The notes under the pieces were generated by a model. It made no database searches, had not been told where the DNA came from, and saw only the letters and a list, made by a program, of their open reading frames with translations. Shown piece after piece: positions 1 through 9,101 of a stretch of 22,899 nucleotides of DNA. Source of the DNA: Agarophyton chilense (lineage: Eukaryota > Rhodophyta > Florideophyceae > Gracilariales > Gracilariaceae); NCBI GenBank assembly GCA_030374765.1, contig JARGXX010000114.1, positions 1-22,899 of the forward strand, written 5' to 3'. The position numbers were made by a program, and so were the translations under genes. The first letter of the stretch is position 1; every line of letters begins with the position of its first letter.

Positions 1-2533
1 GTTCTAACCACATTGCGACCGTATCTCCAAGGAGAACGTTTTTACCATCAACACGGATCATTCGTCTCTACGATGGTTACTGTCCATTACAGACCCGTCT
101 GGTCGTCTCACACGATGGCGCTTACGCCTTTCTGAATTCGATTTCGAAGTGAAGTATAAGAAGGGATTGGCCAATGTCCAAGCTGACGCGCTATCGCGAC
201 TCAAAACACTGGGCGAAACCCAAGGCGAAATCGATGAAGAGATACCTTGCTTCTACATGGAGACCCATTCACTATCTTTTGAAGAAGAGGAACAAGAGAC
301 CCTTGATGATTATTCGGATGCAGACCCGTTTCTTGCATTAGCAGACACTGACCCTTAAGTTCAACTCGAGCGAATCTCGTGCACTGAGCTCCTCAATGAG
401 CAACACGCCGATACGTTTTGTGCGTCGATACGCTCTCGTCGTAACGGGGGGGAGGAGCTCCCCTTTTCACTCGATTCACGAGGAATACTGTTAAGACATG
501 TGGAAAAGCATGATCAAATCGTGATTCCACAGGTCTTGAAGAGTCGAGTACTGCATCTGACACACTACAGCAGGCTGTCTGGTCATCCAGGAGGAACGAA
601 GTTGTTCATGCGTCCAAGAAGAGATTTTACTGGCCTACTTTGGCAATGGAATGCCATGCTACAGTGAGGTTGTGCACAACATGTGCGAAGAATCGCGTGA
701 AGCTTTACAGGAAGCGGAAACCGATGAAGTTATTCCAGGCGAAAGCGCCTTTACAATACGTCAGTATCGACATCCTAGGGGAATTGATTCGCTCAAGGCG
801 AGGTGATCGCTACCTATTGGTAATCACCGACCGCTTCTCGAAGCTAGTGCGGACTGTGCCGCTGAAGCGGATAACCGCAACCGTAATCGCACATGCGTTT
901 ATCAAACACTGGGTATTTATATACGGACCACCAGAAGTTCTGTTATCAGATAATGGGAAGCAATTCGTTGCGAAGTTCTTTCAGAATGTTTGCCGCATTA
1001 TGGGCGTTCGAAACTTGTTTACGATGACCTATCATCCGCCATGCAACGGTCAGGTGGAGCGTTTCAACCGCACGCTGATAGCAGCATTACGACATCGCGG
1101 ACCACCCTAAAGAATGGGACATGTTTACTGATACTCTGTGCTACGCGTACAATACGCAAATGCATACCTCTACAAAGACGGCACCGTTCGACCTCGTGCT
1201 CTCACGTAACCCTCCGGCTTTACCGGTTGCGCTCGACGACGAGACAGAATTGGACGCGCCGATCCCGGCTAAGTACCATCTGAAATGGAGGAATGACCTG
1301 AAGGCCAGAGCGGAAGAAGCCGCTAAAGAGTTATCGAAAACGCAAGCTCGCTATAAGCGAAACTATGACGTCAGAAGGCGAAGAGGAAATCCGGCAATTC
1401 GAGTAGGAGGTCACGTCTTCGTGCGAGTTGAAAGACCGGACAAACAGGAAGAATCTCGTCATAAGTTGTTGCCGATAGCGGCTGGACCCTTCAAAGTTGT
1501 GGACCTTGATGAAGAAACAGTGGTCATCAAGATAGGTGAGGACGTCGAACGTGTATCGCGCGATCGCGTTGAATTCGCACCTGACCCTCAAGTGGAAGTC
1601 CAGGTATCTGGTAGAACTAAGGAGGCAATTGCGACGGAACGTCAAGGCAAAAGCCCAAGTGATTCTGAGGAGAGTGAACCGCCACCAATGGCTCGAGCGG
1701 AGGAGAAAGCTGCTGATCTGCCACCGCCGGCGGTTGCGTACGCCAATCACGGACAGCTTCCGAAATATCGGAATATGCCCCGTGGCACGCACACACCCGT
1801 AAGTACAGAAATGGAACCTGAAAGCAGGAAAGATGTTTTGGAATTTGGCCCCAAAGACTTGGAAACGAGTGCACGCGAAAACGCGCTGTTGCCGCTTCAG
1901 GCTGAACCGTCAGGTGAAGCGCCACTCGCTGTTCCGCCGATATCGGCTCCCATCCCTCGTGGGCAGGAAGAAGAAGAATTATCACCTCCTGTCGTGTTGC
2001 AAGCACCATCGTCCACCCAACAGCGGTCAGAATCGGATAAACCGAAGGAAGTTCATCCACGAATGGAATTGAGAAGTAGCAAGAAGTACGCTTCTATGGA
2101 ACCTGGAAAACAGGATTGCTCTTTATCTGAGAAAGGTTCTCAAGGAATGAGTACACTGCCCCTGCGGGCAGAACGACAGTTAGTCGACGAGCGAACGCTT
2201 AGAGACGCGGAGACTGCTAACACAGAGATGCTTGGGTCAGCCCTAAGGCATTTCAAACCTGTTAACAGGAGTCTCGCGCCAACAGCGAAAGCATTGGGAA
2301 ACGCCCAGGAATATGTTGTGGATCGCATATGTGAACATGACGAGCATGAAGATACCAGAAAATTACTGTATCGAGTCCGTTGGTACGGTTTTCCTCCGGA
2401 AGCGGATACGTGGGAACCTATAGCTCATATCCCCCGTTCGCAACTCGTGCGATATCATCGACGCATGCGATTACCACTCCCCAGGGAGATCGACTCCTCG
2501 ATAGTACGGCTCATGGGCACATCCCATTTCTAA
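1..2533 (+). pseudogene. pol: Broken pol of chromovirus A: RNase H, integrase, chromodomain
   Basis: Pol normally gives a polyprotein that copies the element RNA and inserts the DNA into chromatin. The end of RNase H is seen at about 1-210 (TDHSSLRWLL, RWRLRLSEFDFEV, NVQADALSRL). An H2C2 finger follows: the His pair lies at about 553-590 and the Cys pair CTTC at 673-684. The integrase core carries D at 769-771, D at 949-951 and E at 1057-1059 with exactly 35 residues between the last two. A GPF-type module lies near 1483-1575 and a chromodomain (YVVDRI, YRVRWYGF, DTWEP) near 2309-2480, reached through a long low-complexity linker. Breaks: an extra T in the T run at 39-43, stop TAA at 356-358, a missing T in the run at 625-628, and a small deletion near 1092. 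The last frame, about 1094-2533, is open for some 480 codons. Assignment to the family is secure; activity is lost. Confidence 0.92.
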
Positions 2534-2643
2534 GTATGGGCTACCAAAATAGTAAAAACTCGAAAGGCAAGAAGAATACAAGAAATCATATGGAAGAAAA
2601 TTGAAAACACGCAAGCACAGGACATTTACTGATCATCACCTAG

Positions 2644-2765
2644 GAAGAACTCGAGAAGCGAGAGAAGAAGGATTGAAGAACTCGAGAAGCGAGAAAAGAA
2701 GGATTGAAGAACTCGAGAAGCGAGAAAAGATGATTGAAGAACTCGAGAAGCGAGAAGAGATGAAG
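2644..2765 (+). repeat. Purine-rich tandem repeat, four units of about 31 bp
   Basis: Four copies start at 2644, 2675, 2706 and 2736 (unit 31, 31, 30 and about 30 bp), each beginning GAAGAACTCGAGAAGCGAGA and ending in GGATT or a variant. The array is almost all purine on this strand apart from a CTCGAG core. It lies between the convergent 3' ends of pol (2533) and the antisense ORF (2869). Purine richness recalls a polypurine tract, but its role is unknown. Confidence 0.9.
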
Positions 2766-2868
2766 ACTAGAAGATAAGAAGGGAATCTGAAGACACGAAG
2801 TCATCTGAGTTTTATTGGCATCAAGATATCACGGCAAGTGTGTTGACTAGGAGTCTTTTCTAGGATTA

Positions 2869-4695
2869 TCAAAGAGACGTGCGAGCACACAGGTTCGCAA
2901 GAAGTTGTGCGCGATCACCCTCAACTTGGTCCACGGGAAAGCCCGCATCTAAGAAGAACTGCCTCAGCGGATCCAAGCCTGGATCTTCGACCGGCACTGC
3001 ACTTGGTTGTTGGGTAAACCCATGAGAGTACTCTTGAGCTACTCCCGCCGCTGCGGATTGATCGACGGAAGTCGATACGCCTGCCAGCTCTTGCTCGTCC
3101 TCGTAACCGAGTTCAGCCTCAGCTCCCGGCGCTTCCTCACATGGTTCCTCTCCGTTCTCGGATGGAGTAGCATCGTACACGTATCCAGTAAGCTGGTTCG
3201 GTGGCATGTCACGCGGGTTCTCCCGAAGAAAGCGAGCCTGCTCGGAGGTGATCAACTGGCGCGTCCAGGGGTCGTACCAAACGAAATCTCCAGCACTTGC
3301 TGCTCGTCCAGGAGAATGGTCGTAGTGTCTTGCACGGGTTCCGCGAGCGGATTGATCAGCTGGCACTCCAGACCAGTCGACACCGTCGATTACATCCACA
3401 AGATGGAGGAAGTCGGCATGGTTCGCACAGGATCCCAGGACAAGGGAAAGATCGAATTCTCTCGCATACTTTCGCCCTGTGGGCGACATGTACCAAACTC
3501 TAAAGGTATCATAAGCATCCCACAGGAAGAACACGGCCATCTTGGCGATAAACTCGGTATAAACCACCGTCCAATATCCCGAGAACGGGTCGTTAACCAA
3601 CGCGGACCCGATGTAGGAGATCGCCGGTGGGAGCTCCACAGGGCAACCACGAGGACTCTCCATCGCCACCGAATGCTCCGGAATACCGACGTAGGGCCCG
3701 AAGCGCGCGTTCCGCCGGATGCAGTCAATCTCGATCATGTGATACGGCACCAAATAGCCCAAACGTGATCGAGTACGACGTTCCCAACGGGGATAATCCC
3801 AATAGGGAATGTCACTCTTTCGAAGGAAGCGAAACTCCGCACGGAGAAGAGGTTGCTGAAAGCAGAGAGCTGGATCACGCCCACCGCGCACACCGCGCCA
3901 ACCGCTAACATCGACTTCAACGAGTGTCTCGATATACGAGTAACCTTCACCGTCAGTACGGGCTTTCCAGGTATCCAGTTCCCAGTCCTGCGGGAGGAGA
4001 ACCGTACTGATGAATCCGTGAAGACGCTGGTAAATCAGCTTGGTGAACCGCGTACGGGCTTCGGATAAGGTTTCCGTTGAATATCGCGCAATCGCGTTGT
4101 CTGGCAAAGCAATATGGCTCGCCCAGTCGTCGCTATGAATCGGGTGTTCCGGAATACCGTCAGGGAAGTACCCACCGTGTACATACTGTTGTATCAACGC
4201 GTCATCGCGGATAGCAACTGTATCAAACCAGGGCGCTTGCGCGAAAAGTTCAACGTTGTCGAGAGGATCTCGTCCATAGAATTCCGCACGGTGCGGGTAG
4301 CTCCGCTGAGCACGACGAGAAGGAGCTCGAATCACACCCGCAGAGGCGACGTAAGCCGCGTTCGGCATCCGAGCCACGGTTGGCTGAGGTAACGGTACCG
4401 ACCGGAATCCGGTGTACGGGGTGGGGAACGAACGGTATGGACCGAGTTGAGCAGTAGGCTGCGACGCAGAACCAGCAGTGTTTGACGGAGCCCCAGAAGG
4501 CACATCCTCAGAGGAGGGCTGAAACGGGTTGTACCCGGCGTTCGGATCCATCGGGAAAGATCGAGCTGAAGAGCGGTGAGGAACAGAATGCTGTTGAGAA
4601 CTGTAGGAGTTGGTCGTGCGGCGAGGAATTCGTGATGACGATGAGTACCCGGAACACCGGTCCGACTGCGTATAAACGCTTCTTGCGTCCCCCAT
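2869..4695 (-). CDS. Intact 608-residue antisense ORF inside chromovirus A, unknown function
   Basis: The frame opens at ATG 4695-4693 and runs uninterrupted for 608 codons. I do not recognise the protein. About the first 110 residues are rich in Ser, Pro, Gln and Arg and look disordered. Roughly residues 135-450 are rich in Trp, Tyr and Phe with even hydrophobic spacing and look globular (for example WDYPRWERR and WYDPWTRQ motifs). A C-terminal stretch near 500-560 is acidic, and the end is again amphipathic. No signal peptide, nucleic-acid finger or convincing membrane segment is visible. It converges on the broken pol and begins 25 bp inside the putative 3' LTR. Antisense ORFs in the pol-to-LTR interval are known from some plant Ty3/gypsy elements (for example Retand); belonging to that class is inference. 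A captured host gene is the main alternative. Confidence 0.65.
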   Translation of the reverse strand: MGDARSVYTQSDRCSGYSSSSRIPRRTTNSYSSQQHSVPHRSSARSFPMDPNAGYNPFQPSSEDVPSGAPSNTAGSASQPTAQLGPYRSFPTPYTGFRSVPLPQPTVARMPNAAYVASAGVIRAPSRRAQRSYPHRAEFYGRDPLDNVELFAQAPWFDTVAIRDDALIQQYVHGGYFPDGIPEHPIHSDDWASHIALPDNAIARYSTETLSEARTRFTKLIYQRLHGFISTVLLPQDWELDTWKARTDGEGYSYIETLVEVDVSGWRGVRGGRDPALCFQQPLLRAEFRFLRKSDIPYWDYPRWERRTRSRLGYLVPYHMIEIDCIRRNARFGPYVGIPEHSVAMESPRGCPVELPPAISYIGSALVNDPFSGYWTVVYTEFIAKMAVFFLWDAYDTFRVWYMSPTGRKYAREFDLSLVLGSCANHADFLHLVDVIDGVDWSGVPADQSARGTRARHYDHSPGRAASAGDFVWYDPWTRQLITSEQARFLRENPRDMPPNQLTGYVYDATPSENGEEPCEEAPGAEAELGYEDEQELAGVSTSVDQSAAAGVAQEYSHGFTQQPSAVPVEDPGLDPLRQFFLDAGFPVDQVEGDRAQLLANLCARTSL

Positions 4696-4708
4696 GGTTT
4701 GCGCTTAA

Positions 4709-4719
4709 CGAGGGGGGTA
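4709..4719 (+). promoter_or_regulatory. Putative polypurine tract of chromovirus A
   Basis: A purine run (CGAGGGGGGTA, with the preceding AA) directly precedes the proposed LTR start TGTAGTATTC. In LTR retroelements such a tract primes plus-strand DNA synthesis just before the 3' LTR. The position fits; function is inferred. Confidence 0.55.
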
Positions 4720-5226
4720 TGTAGTATTCTACTATGTCGGGGAATCCGATAGGATGATTTTTTCGCGAAATCGCGGTTGGAACTCATAAGTGAGTGATGT
4801 CATCAAACTTGTGATATGAAACGGCACACCGCGTAGAATGCCAGGAGGCAGGGTACATTAGTGGAACACGTGGCATCACGAGTGGATTGGCTTGCAACGG
4901 CGCATGTAGTGGCGATCCACGTGGCTGGTTTTACTACCCTTTGTAGCTAGACGTCCATTAGGGACCATACCCATACTGTGGTTTGGCTAAGTGGCTGACC
5001 ACTGTGTATTATTTATATATTTATTTGGGCACTCACCCTGGCACACAGTATATAGTGCACCAGAGGTGAGCACCGACTCCAAGTAAAGGAGACAACATGG
5101 GCATCATGACTATTCTGTTCCTCGCTTAGGATTCCTTAACTGGAGATCCGGAAGAGCCATAATAGATAGTCAGCCCCCAACCACTTCACGAGCCGTCTCG
5201 TACCTACGTTCCATCAACATTTTACA
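4720..5226 (+). repeat. Putative 3' LTR of chromovirus A (507 bp)
   Basis: The segment starts TGTA and ends TACA, the usual inverted dinucleotide-type LTR ends, and begins with a small palindrome (TAGTATTCTACTA). It contains a TATA-like box (GTATATAG near 5047-5054) that could start element transcription. It follows a purine tract. The second LTR is outside the window, so the boundaries rest on termini only. Confidence 0.55.
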
Positions 5227-5385
5227 GTTGCACTGTTCACCCTCGCTGGCGAGTAGTGGCCTTACACCCCACTTCCAGCTCGCTGGTGTTGTAGCTCTAC
5301 CACCGCTTTAACTTCGCCGCAAGCGACCCATCGGCAGTCCGAACGCTGTCGCAGGTGTCTTCTCTCTCCGTTAGAGCGGATACTA

Positions 5386-6661
5386 CATTTCCATCTACTT
5401 GGACATTTCGGGTGGGAAAAGACATATTTGCTTTGCTCATAACATTGTTTTCTGGAAGCGCATGTTCGGAGACATTCAGGAGTTTGTCAGACATTGTGAA
5501 GCGTGCCAGTTCAAGAAAGAGTCAAGAACACTACAGAATGGAAACCTCCAGCCACATCAAGTTCCAGAAGCAAGTTAGGATGTCATCTCAATGGATTTTC
5601 TTTCAGAATTTCCGATGTCTCGCACAGGGAACGACTCAGTGCTGGTTGTAGTCGAGAAACTTTCAAAGAGAGCAATATTTATACCTACAAAGAAGACTCT
5701 AAATTCAATGGATGTTGTACAATTGTGGTTTGATCACGTTTTTTCTAAACAAGGAGGTCCGAAGACCATCATCTTGGATAGGGACAAACTATTCAAGTCA
5801 CATTACTGCAAAGACATCACGAAGATGTTGAGTGTCGATCTCAATATGGCTACAAAGGGACATCCCCAAACAGATGGTCAGTCCGAAAACATGGTCAGGA
5901 CTCTCTCAGAAATGATCCGAGGTAGGGTACAGAAGAATCCCGAACAGTGGGACTCTATGTTGACTGAACTGGAATTTTTTTACAACTCAGCACCAAACAA
6001 GAGTACAGGGGTAACGCAGTTCGAAGTAGACATAGGACGGGTACCAGAGTCAGAACTCTCAAGAAAGTTTTCGAGAACAGATACTATCTTTCCAGCGGCC
6101 GTGAACTATTTGGAAAGACGACAAGCTTTTTGTACGTTGGCCAAGAATAATTTGACCATCGCTATTGCACGTCCAACTTTTTATGCAAATCAGAAACGGA
6201 ACCATGTGGAGTTTGAGGTAAGAGATTTGGTGTTGCTCAAGACCGAGAGCACAAATGCGTTCACGCAAGTTGGACTTGCAAGGAAATGGCAACCAAAGTT
6301 TATGGGACCGTTTTCGGTAAAGCAAGTCATGGGACCGGTCACCTACAAGATTGAACTACCACCCGCAATGAAGAAAGCACATAATATTTTTCATGTATCT
6401 CGATTACGGATGTTTAAACGACTAGAGGGTAATACCGAGTCACTATCTATAGTTATTGATGCGAAAGGTACAGTGGAACAAGAAGTGATTCCTATCTTGG
6501 ACACTGGAAAATTCAATCGCAGAAGACAGTATTTGGTACAGTTCGAAGGTAATGCACAAGAGGAGGCAATCTGGGTGAACAAGAACGAGTTGGCAAATTG
6601 TGCCGAGCTCATCAAAGACTTTGAAAATTTGCCGCGGTCGTCAAGTTCTAAGAGAGGGTGA
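5386..6661 (+). pseudogene. pol: Broken integrase-chromodomain fragment of chromovirus B
   Basis: This is a second, clearly different Ty3/gypsy pol end, cut off at its 5' side. An H2C2 finger is spread over two frames (GHFGWEKTY at about 5401-5427, then CEACQ at about 5488-5502), with a stop at 5440-5442 and a frameshift just after it. A TAG at 5576-5578 stands where the family usually has Trp before ISMDF. From 5591 the frame is open for 356 codons. Catalytic D at 5594-5596, D at 5777-5779 and E at 5885-5887 have 35 residues between the last two (HPQTDGQSE motif). A GPF module (GPFSVKQVMGPVTYKIELP) and FHVSRLR follow, then a C-terminal chromodomain at about residues 296-345 (YLVQFEG, EEAIWV, NCAELIKDF). 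It is dead as a unit, though the 356-codon frame itself is intact. Confidence 0.9.
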
Positions 6662-6662
6662 A

Positions 6663-6855
6663 TGTAATAGAACTATATCATGGCAACCTTTCGTATTTGT
6701 ATTGAACAAATACCCACGAGAGAATGTTCGAACCAGGTTCAAACATTCAAATACTAGCTCTACGAGTATATAAGGGTAGGACCGGTAGAACGTTCAACCA
6801 AAGAAGAGAGCTAGCCTCAAAAGTATTAAAAGTGAATTAACGTTTAGTAAGAGCC
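6663..6855 (+). repeat. Probable start of the 3' LTR of chromovirus B; end uncertain
   Basis: Immediately after the integrase stop and a purine stretch (AAGAGAGGG) the sequence reads TGTAATAGAAC, a typical LTR start. A TATATAAG box lies at 6767-6774. No clear TACA/CA end is visible, so 6855 is only an approximate limit where base composition changes. Confidence 0.45.
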
Positions 6856-7551
6856 GGGGGCCTATCGGTGACGTAGGTGGTAGCGCCAGCACGCCCTTGT
6901 CTATGGGTTTTCATGCCGTTGAGAAGATAGCAGGGTCCACTCTAATAAGAGTCGGAGGAGTTACTCTGACAGCACTGGCATATTTGGGGGCTTCCGCAAG
7001 CGTTTTCCAGCCTGGAGGTGGTGTAATTACGTACGTGAGGGGGCACCTCCTTGGAGCCCTTGGGCGAGGCCGTCGCCTCACCTTCTACCGTGCCGGGGGG
7101 GGGGGGGGGGGGGGGGGACGTGGGATTTCTAAATCACTCTCGTTGTCGAAGAAGGCTTTCAATTTGGCGAATTGACGGAGTGGTTCAGTATCATCCGCTG
7201 CTTGCCGCTTAGGGTTAGGTAGACCTGATCAGTAAACGACTTTGCGGTTCTTTTATCCATGTTCTTCTTTCTAGGATCATCTTGCTAGCGGCCAGATGAT
7301 GGGGATCGCCTAGGCCGCAAATTACAGAAGTGCATGGGCTAGTCAAAGCGATTTTCGCCTGTGCCGTGGTTGCAAAGTGGTGCTGTGAGTCGGTGTGCAG
7401 AACTTGGCGCATGAATCATGCCTCGAGTGGTGTGAATGTTAGCCATTTATCTGTTGCGTCCTTGTTTCTTTCCAAGCGGGGGGCGGTAGATTGTTCTACA
7501 AACTTCTCCTTGCAATAGCGTATTTCCCAAACGATTAAGTTGCCACCAAAG
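6856..7551. other. Uncharacterised stretch with coding-like minus-strand fragments
   Basis: No complete gene is supported here. On the minus strand two fragments look protein-like. One runs from the arm boundary down to about 7215 in one frame with a single TGA at 7416-7418 (contains KEKFVEQSTAPRLERNKD). The other, in a different frame around 7230-7118, reads DTEPLRQFAKLKAFFDNESD and then runs into a proline run encoded by the G/C homopolymer. No family is recognised. A decayed gene or transposon, broken at the homopolymer, is possible. Confidence 0.3.
7095..7117. repeat. Homopolymer of 23 G
   Basis: An uninterrupted run of 23 G on the plus strand. Such a run can form G-quadruplex DNA and is prone to slippage in cells and to length errors in sequencing, so the exact count should not be trusted. 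Confidence 0.95.
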
Positions 7552-8055
7552 CGACGAACTGCTTAAAAGGTCTGCCTGTCCTTTCCCATTAAGACAGGGT
7601 AAAGCATTCTAGGAGAAGCCTTGCAGTCCTATCCTCCCTTTCATCATCAGGGCGGCCGTAAAGTTTTACACCAATAGTAAGACGCGCTTATTGTCACAGA
7701 GGCCGCTACACACGTAGGGTTTGGGCTCCGGGTACTTCTCCTTGAGATGAAGCCTTCCTATCATCATACACTTACTGGCACTACCCTCACGACAACAAGA
7801 AACAACTGAGCCGGTTCTTGTATCAACAGTCGGGGAAAACAGTGTAATAGGTAGCGCATTAAATAAATTATTTGTAGGTGAAAGGGCAACCCCGCCGCGC
7901 TACTGATAATAGTCGACACCGCTGGACATCTACCGATGCCGCATTTGTAAAGAGTGTATCCGCGCCTCGAACTCAAGTCACTCGTCGGGTCTTTTCTGCC
8001 CCGACTCTTCCCCGCTAAAGGCCATCGCCTGTTCTTGATGCTGGAAGATCTGGTG
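7552..8055. other. Gene-free outer part of left arm
   Basis: About 500 bp with only short open frames lacking good ATG starts. I see no RNA gene, repeat array or transposon domain. The mirrored stretch is 20357-20860. Confidence 0.5.
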
Positions 8056-8418
8056 CTACATCATAAAGCGCCGAGCAGAAGCTCTCTGTAGTCCTGCCGG
8101 TGCCAGCAGAGCACAAAGATCTGCTTGGTGAAACCGTAAAAATAGTAACCAGTACACAAGAGGAGGTGCTCGGAAAGTACTGCTGGGACGTAAACGAGCT
8201 GCTGATTGCCCGGCATACACAAAGACATCCGTACTGGTGAAAACGTTGCCCACCAGGATATCTGGCGAGGACTGCGTTGGATGTTGCTGATACTGGCTTG
8301 TGCGTGAAAAATGTTTCGAGTGCTTTTCAATAGATACGACGAGCATTAGTGTTGTTCCATAGTGGGGATCCTTCGTTGTACTACCGACAATGCCCAAAGT
8401 GTGTGGCGCACACTTCAT
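8056..8418 (-). pseudogene. Possible small gene or decayed gene, left copy
   Basis: An ATG-initiated frame of 120 codons begins at 8418. An overlapping frame (8330-8061) takes over a more protein-like appearance in its second half (YYFYGFTKQIFVLCWHRQDY). The first half of frame one (PDILVGNVFTSTDVFVYAG) and the second half of the other frame (QQLVYVPAVLSEH) join smoothly if one base near 8212 is extra, which suggests an ancient frameshift present before the arms were duplicated. No family is recognised and no TATA box was located with confidence. Confidence 0.25.
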
Positions 8419-8999
8419 ATCTCCAACAGCTTGCTCTGGTTACATGAAAGACAATCTATGTACATTGCAACGCACAAGGTGATGTGGACAGTGGTCGATA
8501 TTTGTCTTGAGTGCAAAACAGGTGGTTTGCTCTGCTTTTATAACTCAGTGTTCTATTAAAAGTCCGAGCTGCGAAGTACAGTGGGAATACAACGTTACAA
8601 TGTCAAAAAGATACGGGCTTGAGACATCAAAGAGCACACGTCCCACAAAAGTTTTGTTTTAACTTTTCAGTTATCCCAAAGATAGGCCAATGAAGAAATA
8701 AATATGAATGTCCGGAACGATCGTTCGTCAGTACGGGTAGTAAGGGTGCCGGGTTGACCAGAGATCAGGTAGAGTTCAAATTGACCCAACAAAACCCAAC
8801 CAAGCATCGTCACTGTTATGAAAGACCATTTAATGCGTTCCTACATACCCGCTTCTCATTGCTGCCCCCTTGGCTCTCCAACGCAACCACATTTGTTGTC
8901 GTGCTCCGGAATGCTTCGCTTCCTCCAACTCTGTTTTTAGTATCATGGATCTGAGAAACAGTATCCTTCATGTGGGACCCATTACCCGAACAGAAACGG

Positions 9000-9007
9000 T
9001 ATATAAG
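9000..9007 (+). promoter_or_regulatory. TATA box of left secreted-protein gene
   Basis: TATATAAG sits 102 bp before the ATG at 9102. The same box occurs at a like distance before the diverged third family member, which supports a real core promoter. Confidence 0.75.
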
Positions 9008-9101
9008 AGCCCCGTCACAGTGAAATACAGCTTCTCATGTTATCCCATCACCCAAGTCGCCAAATCGTTCCCCAAAACACCCAGTTCTTCGAGCACTCAC
9101 A

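Larger units (their letters stand above)
1..5226 (+). mobile_element. Chromovirus A (Ty3/gypsy LTR retrotransposon), 3' part
   Basis: The segment reads, in order, end of RNase H, integrase with chromodomain, a tandem repeat, a long antisense ORF, a purine-rich tract and a putative 3' LTR. Protease, most of reverse transcriptase, gag and the 5' LTR would lie before position 1 and are not seen. The order RNase H-integrase-chromodomain is that of Ty3/gypsy chromoviruses. The pol frame is broken at least four times, so this copy cannot move by itself. Grouping the antisense ORF and the LTR into the same element is an inference from position; without the 5' LTR neither LTR identity nor a target-site duplication can be checked. 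Confidence 0.8.

Noticed and set aside
1121..2533. The 470-codon frame as an independent chromodomain gene
   Set aside because: It continues integrase similarity from the preceding frame and is simply the last open segment of the broken pol.
6897..7175. Plus-strand 92-codon frame with a polyglycine run
   Set aside because: It owes its length to the G homopolymer and lacks other coding character; no TATA or family support.
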